Of a stretch of DNA of 64,000 nucleotides, positions 53,931-62,858 are shown one piece after another. Source of the DNA: Rhodoferax sp. U11-2br (GTDB lineage Bacteria > Pseudomonadota > Gammaproteobacteria > Burkholderiales > Burkholderiaceae_C); NCBI RefSeq assembly GCF_018619435.1, contig NZ_JAHFZF010000001.1, positions 221,267 to 285,266 of the forward strand. The letters run 5' to 3'. The notes under the pieces are model-generated. The model saw only the letters and a list, made by a program, of their open reading frames with translations. It searched no databases and had not been told where the DNA came from. A program made the translations under genes and the position numbers. Within the stretch, counting starts at the first letter, position 1. Every line of letters begins with the position of its first letter.

Positions 53931-54163
53931 GCCAAGTCGCCCTGCGTTTGCCCGACTCACTGCACCAACACGCCAAGCAACTGGCGGCCCAAGATGACGC
54001 CTCGCTCAACCAATTCATCGTGACAGCTGTTGCCGAGAAGATTTCGGCCCTCAACACCGAGGCCTTTTTCCAAGAGCGCGCCCGCCGCAGCGACCAGGAC
54101 AAAGCGGTGGCTGCCCTAGCCAAAGTTCGGCGGCTTGCACCACAAGCGGGTGACGAACGCTGA
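53927..54163 (+). CDS. Ribbon-helix-helix antitoxin
   Basis: 78 aa. The N-terminal SQVALRLPDSLHQHAKQLAAQDDASLNQFIVTAVAEKI is a ribbon-helix-helix DNA-binding fold (HicB/CopG-like), with a charged C-terminal tail (ARRSDQDKAVAALAKVRRL) likely to wrap the PIN toxin. It should bind the palindrome at 53477-53496 and repress the module. It overlaps the toxin by 4 bp and is followed by a strong terminator. Confidence 0.85.
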   Translation: MSQVALRLPDSLHQHAKQLAAQDDASLNQFIVTAVAEKISALNTEAFFQERARRSDQDKAVAALAKVRRLAPQAGDER

Positions 54164-54233
54164 GCCGGTGCACACACACGCCCAGGTCCTGGATACGGCC
54201 CGCTTGCATCCGTTTCGCGGCCAGTCCCGTCAT

Positions 54234-54269
54234 TAAAAAAACCGCCTGGGTAACCCCGGCGGTTTTTTT
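54234..54269. terminator. Bidirectional intrinsic terminator
   Basis: AAAAAACCGCC-TGGGTAACCCC-GGCGGTTTTTTT: a GC stem CCGCC(tGGG)/(CCC)GGCGG flanked by A-run and T-run, so it works on both strands. It ends the toxin-antitoxin module (plus) and the proQ gene (minus). Confidence 0.9.
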
Positions 54270-54301
54270 GTTGGGCGGGTCGAGCAGACCCGAGCGCCAG
54301 C

Positions 54302-55000
54302 TCAGGCCTTGCGCTGTTTGAGTGCGGTCTGGATCTGGCGCACATCCATGCCGAGTTCGGCGGCAAAGTCTTCCACGGTCTTGCCGCTGGCATCAAAGGC
54401 CCGCAGCAGGGCGGCCTGGCGGGCACGTTGCTGTTCCACCTCGTCAATCACCTCGTCGAGTAAGGCGGCGACTTTCTCATCCAGCGTGGTCAGGCGCGAC
54501 AGGTAGTCCTGGCGGGTCAGGCCGCTGGCCTGGTAGGCGCTCAGCATCTGCTTGCGCAGTTTGGGCAACAGGTCTTCGTCAGAGCGCGCCTGGCGGCGCT
54601 GGAACACTTCCACGATCGACAGCAGCACATGCTCGGGCGCCACCGGCTCCACCACCTGGCCTAACAAGTCATGGCGCGGCAGGCCTTGGGCCACACTTTG
54701 CAAATAACGGGTAGAACGGGTGTGCACACCGAGTGCCAGCTTGAGCTCGTCCTTGGCAAACACTTCCGGGTGGGCCGCCAGCAGGTCCTGGAACACACCC
54801 AGCTTGAGCGGCACAAAACGCTGGCCAAACAGATGGGGGTACAGCTCAAACAGCTTCTCCAGCACCGGCTGGGCGCTGGCAAAGCGGTTTTTGCCCTTGG
54901 CGGGTGGTGTGCTGGCAGCTGCTGGCGCAGTGGCCGGGGCAAGGTTCTCCGAAGGTGAAGCGGTCATGGTCTCAGCGGAAACTGGCAGGATATCGGTCAT
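54302..55000 (-). CDS. proQ: ProQ/FinO-family RNA chaperone
   Basis: 232 aa. After an Ala/Pro-rich leader (residues 1-50) comes the ProQ/FinO domain: FASAQPVLEKLFELYPHLFGQRFVPLKLGVFQDLLAAHPEVFAKDELKLALGVHTRSTRYLQSVA, with the conserved RNA-binding residues. A helical C-terminal tail (about 165-232) is rich in Gln/Arg. It binds structured sRNAs and mRNA 3' ends. ATG 55000 is chosen. It is divergent from the Anbu cluster, 77 bp apart. Confidence 0.9.
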   Translation of the reverse strand: MTDILPVSAETMTASPSENLAPATAPAAASTPPAKGKNRFASAQPVLEKLFELYPHLFGQRFVPLKLGVFQDLLAAHPEVFAKDELKLALGVHTRSTRYLQSVAQGLPRHDLLGQVVEPVAPEHVLLSIVEVFQRRQARSDEDLLPKLRKQMLSAYQASGLTRQDYLSRLTTLDEKVAALLDEVIDEVEQQRARQAALLRAFDASGKTVEDFAAELGMDVRQIQTALKQRKA

Positions 55001-55077
55001 GGCGTGGATCGGGTCGATCAGTTTGTTTAACCCGCGATTGTCATTCAAAGCGAGACTTCACTGGCATACTCAACGCC

Positions 55078-57753
55078 ATGAAGCCCGCCAAATCGTCACC
55101 CACCCAAGAAGCTGGTCCAGGAAACCCCAGCTTGAGCGAGCTGCTGGCGGCTTACAAAAGTTCCAAAGGGCACTTTGACGAACTCGCGGGTGTGGTGTCA
55201 AACGGCGCTTTGCCCGGCCCCGAAGACACTACACAAAACATAGCTGCCATCCCTTTTATCACAAGGGATTGGGGCGATTTCTTCGCCACATTGCGCGACG
55301 ACACCGCCGCCGACATGAACCAGCGCAGCATGGCGCTGGCGCGCCAGATCCGTGACAACGGCATCACCTACAACGTCTATGCCGACGAGAACGGTCCACA
55401 GCGCCCCTGGTCACTGGACCTGTTCCCGCTGCTGGTGGATGCAGCGAGCTGGCAACACATTGAGGCCGGTGTGCTGCAACGTGTACGCCTGCTGGAGCGG
55501 GTCATGGCCGATGTCTATGGCCCGCAAGAGCTGCTGGCCTCGGGCTTTTTGCCACCGGCCCTGGTACACGGCCACCCCGGTTATTTACGCGCCATGCACG
55601 GCATCCGGCCCGTGGGTGGGCGTTATTTGCACATTGCCGCGTTTGACATGGCGCACGGCCCCGATGGCAACTGGTGGGTGGTGGGGCAACGCACCCAGGC
55701 GCCCTCGGGCCTGGGTTACCTGCTGGAAAACCGCCTGGCGATCTCGGCCCAGTTTGGCACCGCTTTTGACAGCCTCAGAGTGCAGCGCCTGGCCAGCACC
55801 TACCGCGCGCTGATGGACAGCCTGCGCACCCTGAGCCCGATGGGGATGGATGCACACCTGGCCCTGCTGACCCCCGGCCCCTACAACGAAACCTATTTTG
55901 AACACGCCTACCTGGCGCGTTACCTCGGCCTGACCCTGGTCGAAGGCAGTGACCTGCTGGTGCGTGACGAGCGCCTGTTCCTCAAGACCCTCAAAGGCCT
56001 GGTGCCGGTGCACGGCCTGCTCAAACGTGTGGACGACCAGTACATGGACCCGCTGGAGTTGCGCGCCGACTCCACCCTGGGTGTGCCGGGCCTGCTGCAG
56101 GCAATCCGTGCGGGCAACGTGCTGGTGGCCAACACGCCCGGTTCGGCGTTTCTGGAGTCGCCCGCGCTGCTGGGCTTTTTGCCCGCGCTGTCGCGCCACC
56201 TTTTTGACGAAGAGCTGCGCCTGCCCGCCCTGCCCACCTGGTGGTGTGGTGAGAGCAGCGCCATGTTTGACGCCATGGTGCGGTTGCAGGAATGCGCCAT
56301 CAAACCCACCTACCCGGGCTCCAGCAGCCACGCCAGTTTTGACGCAGTGCTGGGCGCCCGCCAGACACCCCAGTTGCTCAACGAGTGGGCTGGCCGTGTT
56401 GCCCGCCACCCCGAAGAACACACGGTGCAGGCCTACACCCCGCTGTCGCAAATGCCCACCTGGCAGGCCGAGCCAGACAAACAGCCCGGCCTGGTGCCGC
56501 GCTCGGTGATGCTGCGGGTGTTTGCGGTGTCTGACGGTGAACAGGGCTGGCGCGTGTTACCCGGCGGCTTGGCCCGCGTGGCCAGCAGTTCACAAGAGAT
56601 CACCTCAATGCAGCACGGCGGCAGCAGTGCCGACGTCTGGGCGCTGACCACCGGCGAGGTGGACCACGCCACCCTGCTGCACCCGCACCTGACACCCGAG
56701 AGCCTGATGCAGCGCAAGCGCCTGGTCACCAGCCGCGCCGCTGAAAACCTGTTCTGGCTGGGCCGTTACACCGAACGCACCGAAAACGCGCTGCGCCTGG
56801 CGCGCCTGACCCTGGAATGCCTGCACGGTGAAGACCCCTCGGGTGTGCCGCTGCTGACCTGGCTGGGCCAGATGGCGGTGGCCAACACCCTGGTACTGCC
56901 CGGTGTACCCACTCCCTTGCAGGCGCCCCGGGTGTTTGAACGCGCCCTGATCGACAGCCTGGGCAGCACCCGCAACGCCACCAGCGTGGGCTTTTATCTG
57001 CGGGCCCTGAAAATGGCCGCGTCGAGCGTGCGTGAACGCCTGTCGCAAGAACACTGGCGCATCATCACCCGTGCCGAAGAGGTGCTGTTTGCCCGTTTTG
57101 CCGAACACCGCCAGCGCGGTGACTTTCCGGTGCAGCAGGCGCTGCAGATCCTCAAGGACACCAGCGACCACATGGCCGCGATCACCGGCGCCCAGACCGA
57201 CCGCATGACCCGCGACGACGGCTGGCGCCTGCTGAGCATTGGCCGCCACATCGAGCGCCTGGGCTTTTTGTCCACCGCGCTGAACCAAGCGCTGGCCTGC
57301 AAGAGCCTGGAGACCGACAGCGGCTTTGACGCCATGCTGGAACTGTTTGACAACGCCATCACCTTCCATGCCGAGTTCCAGCAAAGCCGCGACATGGCGG
57401 CGATGATTGACCTGCTGGTGATCGACCGCGACAACCCGCGCTCGGTGTCCTGGGTGGCCCACACCCTGCGCGGCCGCCTGGCCAAGCTGGCTGGCAGCGA
57501 TGCCAACCAGCTCTCGCCCTTGGCACTCAAGGTGCCCAACCCCAATGCCTGGGGGCTGGCGCAACTGTGTGAAGTGGCCCCCGACCTGGTGACACCGGCC
57601 ATGGCCGGTACAAGCGGCGCCACGCCCCAGTACGAGCTGCTCAGATCGGTGCTGCAGCAGTGCGGCAACGCCGCCTACGAGGTCTCGGAAGACATCAGCG
57701 CCACCTATTTCACCCATGCAGGCCTGAGTAACCACAGCGTTGGCTTTTTATGA
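55078..57753 (+). CDS. Circularly permuted ATP-grasp / alpha-E fusion protein
   Basis: 891 aa. Residues about 60-480 form a circularly permuted ATP-grasp ligase (DUF404/407 type), with ALARQIRDNGITYNVYAD, RYLHIAAFDMAHGPDGNWWVVGQRTQAPSGLGYLLENRL, LTPGPYNETYFEHAYLARYLG and NTPGSAFLESPALLGFLPAL. Residues about 545-885 form the alpha-E domain (SRAAENLFWLGRYTERTENALRLARL ...), normally a separate protein in many genomes. It is thought to make peptide-like bonds, but the product is unknown. It is followed at 4-bp overlap by a transglutaminase gene, then Anbu. A repeat-like patch is at 55233-55283, in its N-terminal region. Confidence 0.9.
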   Translation: MKPAKSSPTQEAGPGNPSLSELLAAYKSSKGHFDELAGVVSNGALPGPEDTTQNIAAIPFITRDWGDFFATLRDDTAADMNQRSMALARQIRDNGITYNVYADENGPQRPWSLDLFPLLVDAASWQHIEAGVLQRVRLLERVMADVYGPQELLASGFLPPALVHGHPGYLRAMHGIRPVGGRYLHIAAFDMAHGPDGNWWVVGQRTQAPSGLGYLLENRLAISAQFGTAFDSLRVQRLASTYRALMDSLRTLSPMGMDAHLALLTPGPYNETYFEHAYLARYLGLTLVEGSDLLVRDERLFLKTLKGLVPVHGLLKRVDDQYMDPLELRADSTLGVPGLLQAIRAGNVLVANTPGSAFLESPALLGFLPALSRHLFDEELRLPALPTWWCGESSAMFDAMVRLQECAIKPTYPGSSSHASFDAVLGARQTPQLLNEWAGRVARHPEEHTVQAYTPLSQMPTWQAEPDKQPGLVPRSVMLRVFAVSDGEQGWRVLPGGLARVASSSQEITSMQHGGSSADVWALTTGEVDHATLLHPHLTPESLMQRKRLVTSRAAENLFWLGRYTERTENALRLARLTLECLHGEDPSGVPLLTWLGQMAVANTLVLPGVPTPLQAPRVFERALIDSLGSTRNATSVGFYLRALKMAASSVRERLSQEHWRIITRAEEVLFARFAEHRQRGDFPVQQALQILKDTSDHMAAITGAQTDRMTRDDGWRLLSIGRHIERLGFLSTALNQALACKSLETDSGFDAMLELFDNAITFHAEFQQSRDMAAMIDLLVIDRDNPRSVSWVAHTLRGRLAKLAGSDANQLSPLALKVPNPNAWGLAQLCEVAPDLVTPAMAGTSGATPQYELLRSVLQQCGNAAYEVSEDISATYFTHAGLSNHSVGFL
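55233..55283 (+). repeat. Palindromic-repeat copy inside the ATP-grasp gene
   Basis: ACAAAACATAGCTGCCATCCCTT-TTATCAC-AAGGGATTGGGGCGATTT. Relative to the consensus both arms changed together (ATCCCTT/AAGGGAT), keeping the stem. Read in frame as QNIAAIPFITRDWGDF. Confidence 0.6.
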
Positions 57754-58790
57754 AGCTCAGCATCACCCATGAAACGATGTACGACTACCGCCCGGCGGTA
57801 GAGACGGCACAACACATGGCCTACCTGACACCGCGCGACCTGCCCAGCCAGCAGTTGCTGCACCACCTGCTGGAGATCACACCCCAGCCCGCCCAGATCA
57901 GCAGCACCGAGGACGTGTTTGGCAACACCCGGCATTTTTTCTCCTTGCAGGTGCCACACCGTCGGCTGCAGGTGGTGGCCACCAGCGAGGTCACCACCCA
58001 AACCAGCACCCTGCCCCGCCACCTGACCAGCTGGGAGGTGGTGCGCGAACGCTTTCGTTACCACGCGGCGGCGGTGTTTGACGCCGCCAACGAGTTTGTT
58101 TTTGCCTCCAGCATGGCGCCGCACCACAGCGACTTTGCGGCCTACGCGCGGCCCAGCTTCCCGCCCGGCCAGAGCCTGCTGCTGTGTGCGCTGGACCTGA
58201 TGCACCGCATCTACCACGACTTCAGCTACGAGAGCCTGAGCACCGAAGTCAACACCCCGGCGCTTCAGGCCCTGGCGCAGCGCAAAGGGGTGTGCCAGGA
58301 CTTTGCCCACATTTTTGTCGCCTGCCTGCGCTCCATGGGCCTGGCCGCAAGGTACGTCAGCGGTTACCTGCTGACCAATCCGGCTCCGGGCACGGTCAAG
58401 TTGCGCGGCAGCGATGCCTCCCACGCCTGGGCCTCGGTCTACCTGCCGGCCCAAAGCGCCAGCAACGACTTGCCCGCACTGCCCGCCTGCTGGGTTGACC
58501 TGGACCCCACCAACGACCGCGCGGGCTGGCCCTCTCCCGGTGAGGACTATGTGACCCTGGCCATTGGCCGCGATTTCTCTGACGTGTCACCGATGCGCGG
58601 TGTGATCCATGGCGGCGCCAGCCATGTGCTCACCGTGGGTGTGACGGTGGAGCCGGTGCCATCGATCAGTTTTGGCTCGGAACAAAGCCAAACGCAATCC
58701 CAAAGCCAAAGCCAATCGCAGTCACAAAGACAGGGCCCGCCCCCTGCAGCCGCCAAGTCCGGCGAGCCATCACGCGAACAGGGCCTGTAG
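57750..58790 (+). CDS. Transglutaminase-like protein of the Anbu cluster
   Basis: 346 aa. N-terminal bacterial transglutaminase-like domain (KLSITHETMYDYRPAVETAQHMAYLTPRDLPSQQ), then the catalytic core: Cys in QRKGVCQDFAHIFVACLRSMGLAARYVSGYL (about residue 183), His in ASHAWASVYL and Asp in WVDLDPTND. The C-terminus has a Gln/Ser tract (about 311-325; repeated QS dipeptides) from a hexanucleotide repeat. It may cleave or form isopeptide-type bonds on the ATP-grasp product. Its start overlaps the previous stop by 4 bp. Confidence 0.9.
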   Translation: MKLSITHETMYDYRPAVETAQHMAYLTPRDLPSQQLLHHLLEITPQPAQISSTEDVFGNTRHFFSLQVPHRRLQVVATSEVTTQTSTLPRHLTSWEVVRERFRYHAAAVFDAANEFVFASSMAPHHSDFAAYARPSFPPGQSLLLCALDLMHRIYHDFSYESLSTEVNTPALQALAQRKGVCQDFAHIFVACLRSMGLAARYVSGYLLTNPAPGTVKLRGSDASHAWASVYLPAQSASNDLPALPACWVDLDPTNDRAGWPSPGEDYVTLAIGRDFSDVSPMRGVIHGGASHVLTVGVTVEPVPSISFGSEQSQTQSQSQSQSQSQRQGPPPAAAKSGEPSREQGL

Positions 58791-58919
58791 CCACCTCGCT
58801 AGCGCCCTGCCCGATGCTGCGAGTTTGGGGTTTCGCCCGTCTCAAGCACGGCGAACCAGCCGTCTGAGGGACAATAGCGGCTTTGCCTGATCTTGTTTAC
58901 CGCCCTGCCCCCCACTTCT

Positions 58920-59747
58920 ATGACCTACTGCGTCGCCATCAAACTCAATGCCGGACTGGTGTTCCTGTCCGACTCACGCACCAACGCCGGGCTGGACCAG
59001 ATCAGCACCTTTCGCAAGATGATCGTCTACGAAAAGCCCGACGACCGCTTCATGGTGCTGCTGTCGGCGGGCAACCTGAGCATTTCGCAGTCGGTGCGCG
59101 AAATCTTGCAGGTCGAAAAACTCAAGGACAACGACGACGAAGACGGCCTGACCATCTGGAACGCCAAAAGCATGTTTGACGCCGCCCGCGTGCTGGGCTC
59201 GGCCATCCGCCATGTGTACGAGCGCGACGCCGCGTCACTCAAGCTCGCCGGGGTCGACTTCAACGTCAGCCTGATTTTTGGCGGCCAGATCAAGGGTGAA
59301 GGCATGCGCCTGTTCCAGGTCTACTCGGCTGGCAACTTCATCGAAGCCACCCCAGAGACACCTTACTTCCAGGTCGGTGAATCCAAATACGGCAAACCGG
59401 TGCTTGACCGTGTCATCACCCCGCATACCCCGCTCGACGAGGCCGCCAAGTGCGCCCTGGTGTCGATGGACTCCACCCTCAAGTCCAACCTGTCGGTGGG
59501 CCTGCCGCTGGACCTGGTGGTCTACGAGGCCGACCGCTTCCAGACCGACAAGGTGGTGTGTATTGACGAGAACAACCCCTACTTCCAGATGCTGCACAAC
59601 AGCTGGGGCGCCAAGCTGCGCGAGGTGTTTGACAGCATCGAAGACCCGATGTGGAACGGCGAAGCCACCGACGTGCCGCTGATGCAGAACGCCGGCCGCA
59701 GCCTGCCCCTGAAAAAAATCACCACCCCGCAAGAGAAACTGATCTGA
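58920..59747 (+). CDS. Anbu (ancestral beta-subunit) proteasome-like peptidase
   Basis: 275 aa. ATG 58920 gives N-terminus MTYCVAIKLNAGLVFLSDSRTNAGLDQISTFRKM; after Met removal Thr2 would be the nucleophile, as in Ntn hydrolases. The proteasome-subunit core (MVLLSAGNLSISQSVREIL, VDFNVSLIFGGQIKGEGMRLFQVYSAGNFIEATPETPYFQVGE) is complete. Anbu proteins form an open ring and are usually encoded beside ATP-grasp, alpha-E and transglutaminase genes, as here. The substrate is unknown. A start 27 bp upstream is possible but would block N-terminal Thr exposure. Confidence 0.92.
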   Translation: MTYCVAIKLNAGLVFLSDSRTNAGLDQISTFRKMIVYEKPDDRFMVLLSAGNLSISQSVREILQVEKLKDNDDEDGLTIWNAKSMFDAARVLGSAIRHVYERDAASLKLAGVDFNVSLIFGGQIKGEGMRLFQVYSAGNFIEATPETPYFQVGESKYGKPVLDRVITPHTPLDEAAKCALVSMDSTLKSNLSVGLPLDLVVYEADRFQTDKVVCIDENNPYFQMLHNSWGAKLREVFDSIEDPMWNGEATDVPLMQNAGRSLPLKKITTPQEKLI

Positions 59748-60565
59748 AGATCGTTTTTTCACACGCCAACAGTTTTGGCGCCAGCACCTACCGCCTGATG
59801 TTTCAGGCGCTGCAGGCGCGTGGCGTGGTGACGCATGCGGTGGATCAGTTTGGCCACGACCCGCTTTACCCGGTCACCAGCAACTGGCCGCACCTGGTGC
59901 GGCAACTGCTGGACTTTGCCCGGCCTGTGGTTGCGCAAGCGGGTGAACCCCTGTTTTTTGTCGGCCACTCTTTGGGCGGTTTTCTGAGCCTGATGGCCGC
60001 GGCCAGGGCGCCGGATCTGGCGCGCGGTGTGCTGCTGCTGGACGCCCCCATTCTGGGTGGCTGGCGAGCCAACCTGGTGGGTGTGGCCAAACGCACCCAG
60101 TTGGTGGGCGCCATCTCACCCGGCAAGGTCAGCCGCAACCGGCGCAACCAGTGGCCCGACGCCGCAGCAGCCCTGGCCCACTTCCAGAGCAAACACGCTT
60201 TTGCCCAGTGGCATCCGCAGGTGCTGGCCGACTACATCAGCCATGGCACGGTCGACGCGTTGGTGGATGGTGAACCCCGGCGTGTGCTGCGTTTTGAGCG
60301 TGAGGTCGAAACCGCCATCTACAACACCCTGCCCGACAACCTGGACGCCATGCTGCGCCAGCACCCGGTGCGCTGCCCAGTGGCCTTTATTGGTGGCACC
60401 CGCTCGGCCGAGATGAAACAGGTGGGCATGGCCCTGACACAACGCGTGACGCACGGCCGCACCATGATGCTTGACGGCAGCCACCTGTTTCCGATGGAGC
60501 AGCCGCTGGTGACCGCCGCCGCCATCGAGGCCGCGCTGTTGAACCTGTCTGCCCTGCAGTTCTGA
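59744..60565 (+). CDS. Alpha/beta hydrolase next to Anbu
   Basis: 273 aa if started at CTG 59744, which overlaps the Anbu stop (CTGA); homologous sequence begins KIVFSHANSFGASTYRLMFQAL right there, and no ATG/GTG/TTG is available nearby, so the start codon is unusual. The nucleophile elbow is GHSLGG (Ser about residue 71); the histidine is in MLDGSHLFPMEQP near the end. It could be a hydrolase or acyltransferase of unknown substrate. Tight coupling to the Anbu cluster may add a fourth activity to it. Confidence 0.8.
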   Translation: MKIVFSHANSFGASTYRLMFQALQARGVVTHAVDQFGHDPLYPVTSNWPHLVRQLLDFARPVVAQAGEPLFFVGHSLGGFLSLMAAARAPDLARGVLLLDAPILGGWRANLVGVAKRTQLVGAISPGKVSRNRRNQWPDAAAALAHFQSKHAFAQWHPQVLADYISHGTVDALVDGEPRRVLRFEREVETAIYNTLPDNLDAMLRQHPVRCPVAFIGGTRSAEMKQVGMALTQRVTHGRTMMLDGSHLFPMEQPLVTAAAIEAALLNLSALQF

Positions 60566-60574
60566 TCAGGGGGC

Positions 60575-61408
60575 TTAGGCCGCCCAGGTCACCAGACCGC
60601 TCCAGGCGGTAGCCAGCACCACCAGGCCAAAAACAATGCGGTAGTAGGCAAAACCAACAAAACTGTGGGTTGAAATAAAACGCAGCAGCCAGCGAATACA
60701 CAGCCAGGCGCTCAGGAACGACACCACCAGCCCAACCCCGAACAATGGCAAGTCTGCTACAGACAACAGAGCGCGCTCCTTATACAGGCTATAGGCTCCC
60801 GCCCCAATCAGCGTAGGAATCGCGAGGTAGAACGAAAAATCGGTAGCCGCCTTGCGCGACAGGCCCATCAACATGCCACCAATGATGGTGGCGCCACTGC
60901 GGCTGGTGCCCGGAATCATGGCAAAACACTGCACCAGGCCAACCTTCAAAGCGTCCATCGGTGTCATGGCATCCACGTCCTGAATACGTGCCACGGCCGG
61001 GTTTTTCTCCTGGCGGCGCTCGGCCCACAAAATGATGAAACCACCAATGATGAAGGTGCTGGCCACCACCACCGGGGTGAACAGATGGGCCTTGATGACC
61101 TTGCCAAACAGCAGCCCCAAAATCACCGCAGGCAAAAAGGCAATCACCACATTCAGCGCAAAACGCTGCGCCTGTTTGTCGGTGGGCAAAGCCACCACGG
61201 TGTCGCGGATCTTTTGCCAATAAACCAGAATCACCGCAAAAATGGCACCGGTCTGGATGGCAATGTCAAACACCTTGGCTTTGTCGTCATCAAAACCCAA
61301 CAGCGCCCCTGCCAGAATCAGGTGGCCGGTGGATGAAATGGGCAAAAACTCGGTCAAACCCTCTACCAGCCCCATGATGGCGGCCTTGATCAGCAACACA
61401 ATATCCAC
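60575..61408 (-). CDS. uppP: Undecaprenyl-diphosphatase UppP (BacA)
   Basis: 277 aa, seven to eight membrane helices. It dephosphorylates undecaprenyl pyrophosphate so the lipid carrier can be reused in wall synthesis. The (E/Q)xxxE-type motif is in [26 protein letters not shown] and the second active-site segment is [24 protein letters not shown] 61408 is favoured, 5 bp after AAGGAG; a GTG two codons earlier would overlap that site. A weak repeat-like patch near 60766-60800 may be present in the variable loop. Confidence 0.95.
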   Translation of the reverse strand: MDIVLLIKAAIMGLVEGLTEFLPISSTGHLILAGALLGFDDDKAKVFDIAIQTGAIFAVILVYWQKIRDTVVALPTDKQAQRFALNVVIAFLPAVILGLLFGKVIKAHLFTPVVVASTFIIGGFIILWAERRQEKNPAVARIQDVDAMTPMDALKVGLVQCFAMIPGTSRSGATIIGGMLMGLSRKAATDFSFYLAIPTLIGAGAYSLYKERALLSVADLPLFGVGLVVSFLSAWLCIRWLLRFISTHSFVGFAYYRIVFGLVVLATAWSGLVTWAA

Positions 61409-61499
61409 GCGCACTCCTTCTTTTGTTGCGGCATTATCACAGCGCGCATGTCTGGCCCATTCGTGGGATCATGCATGCCATTTCTGACAAACACACGAC

Positions 61500-62159
61500 A
61501 TGACTGACACGCTGGCGCTCCAATCCGTTCCACTGTTTCCGCTGAGTACGGTGCTGTTTCCAGGCGGCTATTTGCCGCTGCAGATTTTTGAGGTGCGTTA
61601 CCTCGACATGGTAGGCAAATGTTTCAAAACCGGCGCACCGTTTGGTGTGGTCACCTTGAACCAGGGCAGCGAGGTGCGCCAGCCTCCCAGCAGCCTGCCA
61701 GACAACGCCCAGGTGGCTGACGAGATTTTTTATCCCACTGGCACCCTGGCGCGTATTACCGCGCTGAGCCGACCGCAGCCCGGCCTGATGCTGATCCAGT
61801 GCACCGGCGCACAGCGCTTTACCGTCAAAACACACCAGCTCCTCAAACACGGCCTGTGGGTGGCCGATGTGAACCTGCTGCCCGCCGACCAGAGTGTGCC
61901 CATCCCGCCCGATCTGCAGGCGGTGGCCAGCACCCTGCTGCGGGTCATCAACACCCTGCTTGAGCAAGAGCTGCCCGCTGACCAGATGCCAATCCATGAA
62001 CCCTACCGCCTGGACGACTGCGCCTGGGTAGCCAACCGCTGGTGTGAGCTGCTGCCCATGCCGCTAGAACTCAAACACCAGCTGATGGCGCTAGACAACC
62101 CGCTGGTGCGCCTGGAGCTGGTGAGCGACCTGCTGGAGCGCAACGGCATCGCCACCTGA
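61500..62159 (+). CDS. LON substrate-binding domain protein
   Basis: 219 aa. It matches the N-terminal substrate-binding (LAN) domain of Lon proteases: LQSVPLFPLSTVLFPGGYLPLQIFEVRYLDMVGKCFKTG and TGTLARITALSRPQPGLMLIQCTGAQRF. No AAA+ or Ser-Lys peptidase part is present, so it is a stand-alone protein. Its role is not known. It is divergent from uppP. Confidence 0.88.
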   Translation: MTDTLALQSVPLFPLSTVLFPGGYLPLQIFEVRYLDMVGKCFKTGAPFGVVTLNQGSEVRQPPSSLPDNAQVADEIFYPTGTLARITALSRPQPGLMLIQCTGAQRFTVKTHQLLKHGLWVADVNLLPADQSVPIPPDLQAVASTLLRVINTLLEQELPADQMPIHEPYRLDDCAWVANRWCELLPMPLELKHQLMALDNPLVRLELVSDLLERNGIAT

Positions 62160-62267
62160 AGTTACATCAAACAAAGCGTTTGCAAGGCTTGCCAAGTGGC
62201 CCCATTTGGCACACGATAGCGCACTGCTTTCAGCCCCCACGACAACCGCACCCACCGAGCACCCACC

Positions 62268-62858
62268 ATGAGCATCCGCTACGCCAACGTCCTCAACCAC
62301 CTGCCCGAAACCAAGATGCGCCTGTACCCCACCAAGGTGATCAACATCATTGGTGGCCCGGGCAGTGACAAGTCGCTGTTTTCAGCGGCCATCGTGTTGC
62401 ACCTGAGCCTGCAGGGCAAAACGGTGGAAACCATTCCCGACTTTGCCAAGTCGCTGGTCTGGCAGCAAAACTTTGAGGTGTTAAAAAACCAGTACTTCAT
62501 TGCCCAGCGACAGTTTGAGATGCTCAACCTGATCGACGGCCAGGTGCACTTTTTGATTACCGAATGCTCTTTGCCCCAGGTGCTGTTCTACAACGAGAAC
62601 TACTCGGAAAACATCTGCGACATTGCCAAAACCCGCGAGCAGATCCTGCAGTGGTACCGGCAAAACGACAACGTCAACGTGCTGGTGAAACGTGGCGACA
62701 AAAAATACGTGCGCTCAGGCCGTTTTCAGGACGAAGAACAGGCGCGTGAGGTAGACCAGGGCCTGCGTGAGATTTTGGTGCGTGAACGCCTGCCCTTCAC
62801 CGAGCTGGCGCCCGACCTCAAAGCCATCCACGCGTTTGCCAACACGCTGCTGGTTTAG
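62268..62858 (+). CDS. P-loop NTPase-like protein (AAA_28-like) with altered Walker A
   Basis: 196 aa. Near the N-terminus is VINIIGGPGSDKSLFSAAIVLHLSLQGKTVETIPDFAKSLVWQQN. This aligns with AAA_28/NadR-type P-loops (GGPGSGKS), but the glycine before the Lys is an Asp (SDKS). A Walker B-like FLITECSLPQVL follows at about residue 90. The remaining fold is kinase-like. Related proteins are often phage-linked. The function is unknown; the Asp substitution could weaken nucleotide binding. It ends 4 bp inside the convergent next gene. Confidence 0.65.
   Translation: MSIRYANVLNHLPETKMRLYPTKVINIIGGPGSDKSLFSAAIVLHLSLQGKTVETIPDFAKSLVWQQNFEVLKNQYFIAQRQFEMLNLIDGQVHFLITECSLPQVLFYNENYSENICDIAKTREQILQWYRQNDNVNVLVKRGDKKYVRSGRFQDEEQAREVDQGLREILVRERLPFTELAPDLKAIHAFANTLLV

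Noticed and set aside
60766..60800. Possible palindromic-repeat copy inside uppP
   Set aside because: Only CCTTATACAGGCTATAGGC is similar; no full arms.
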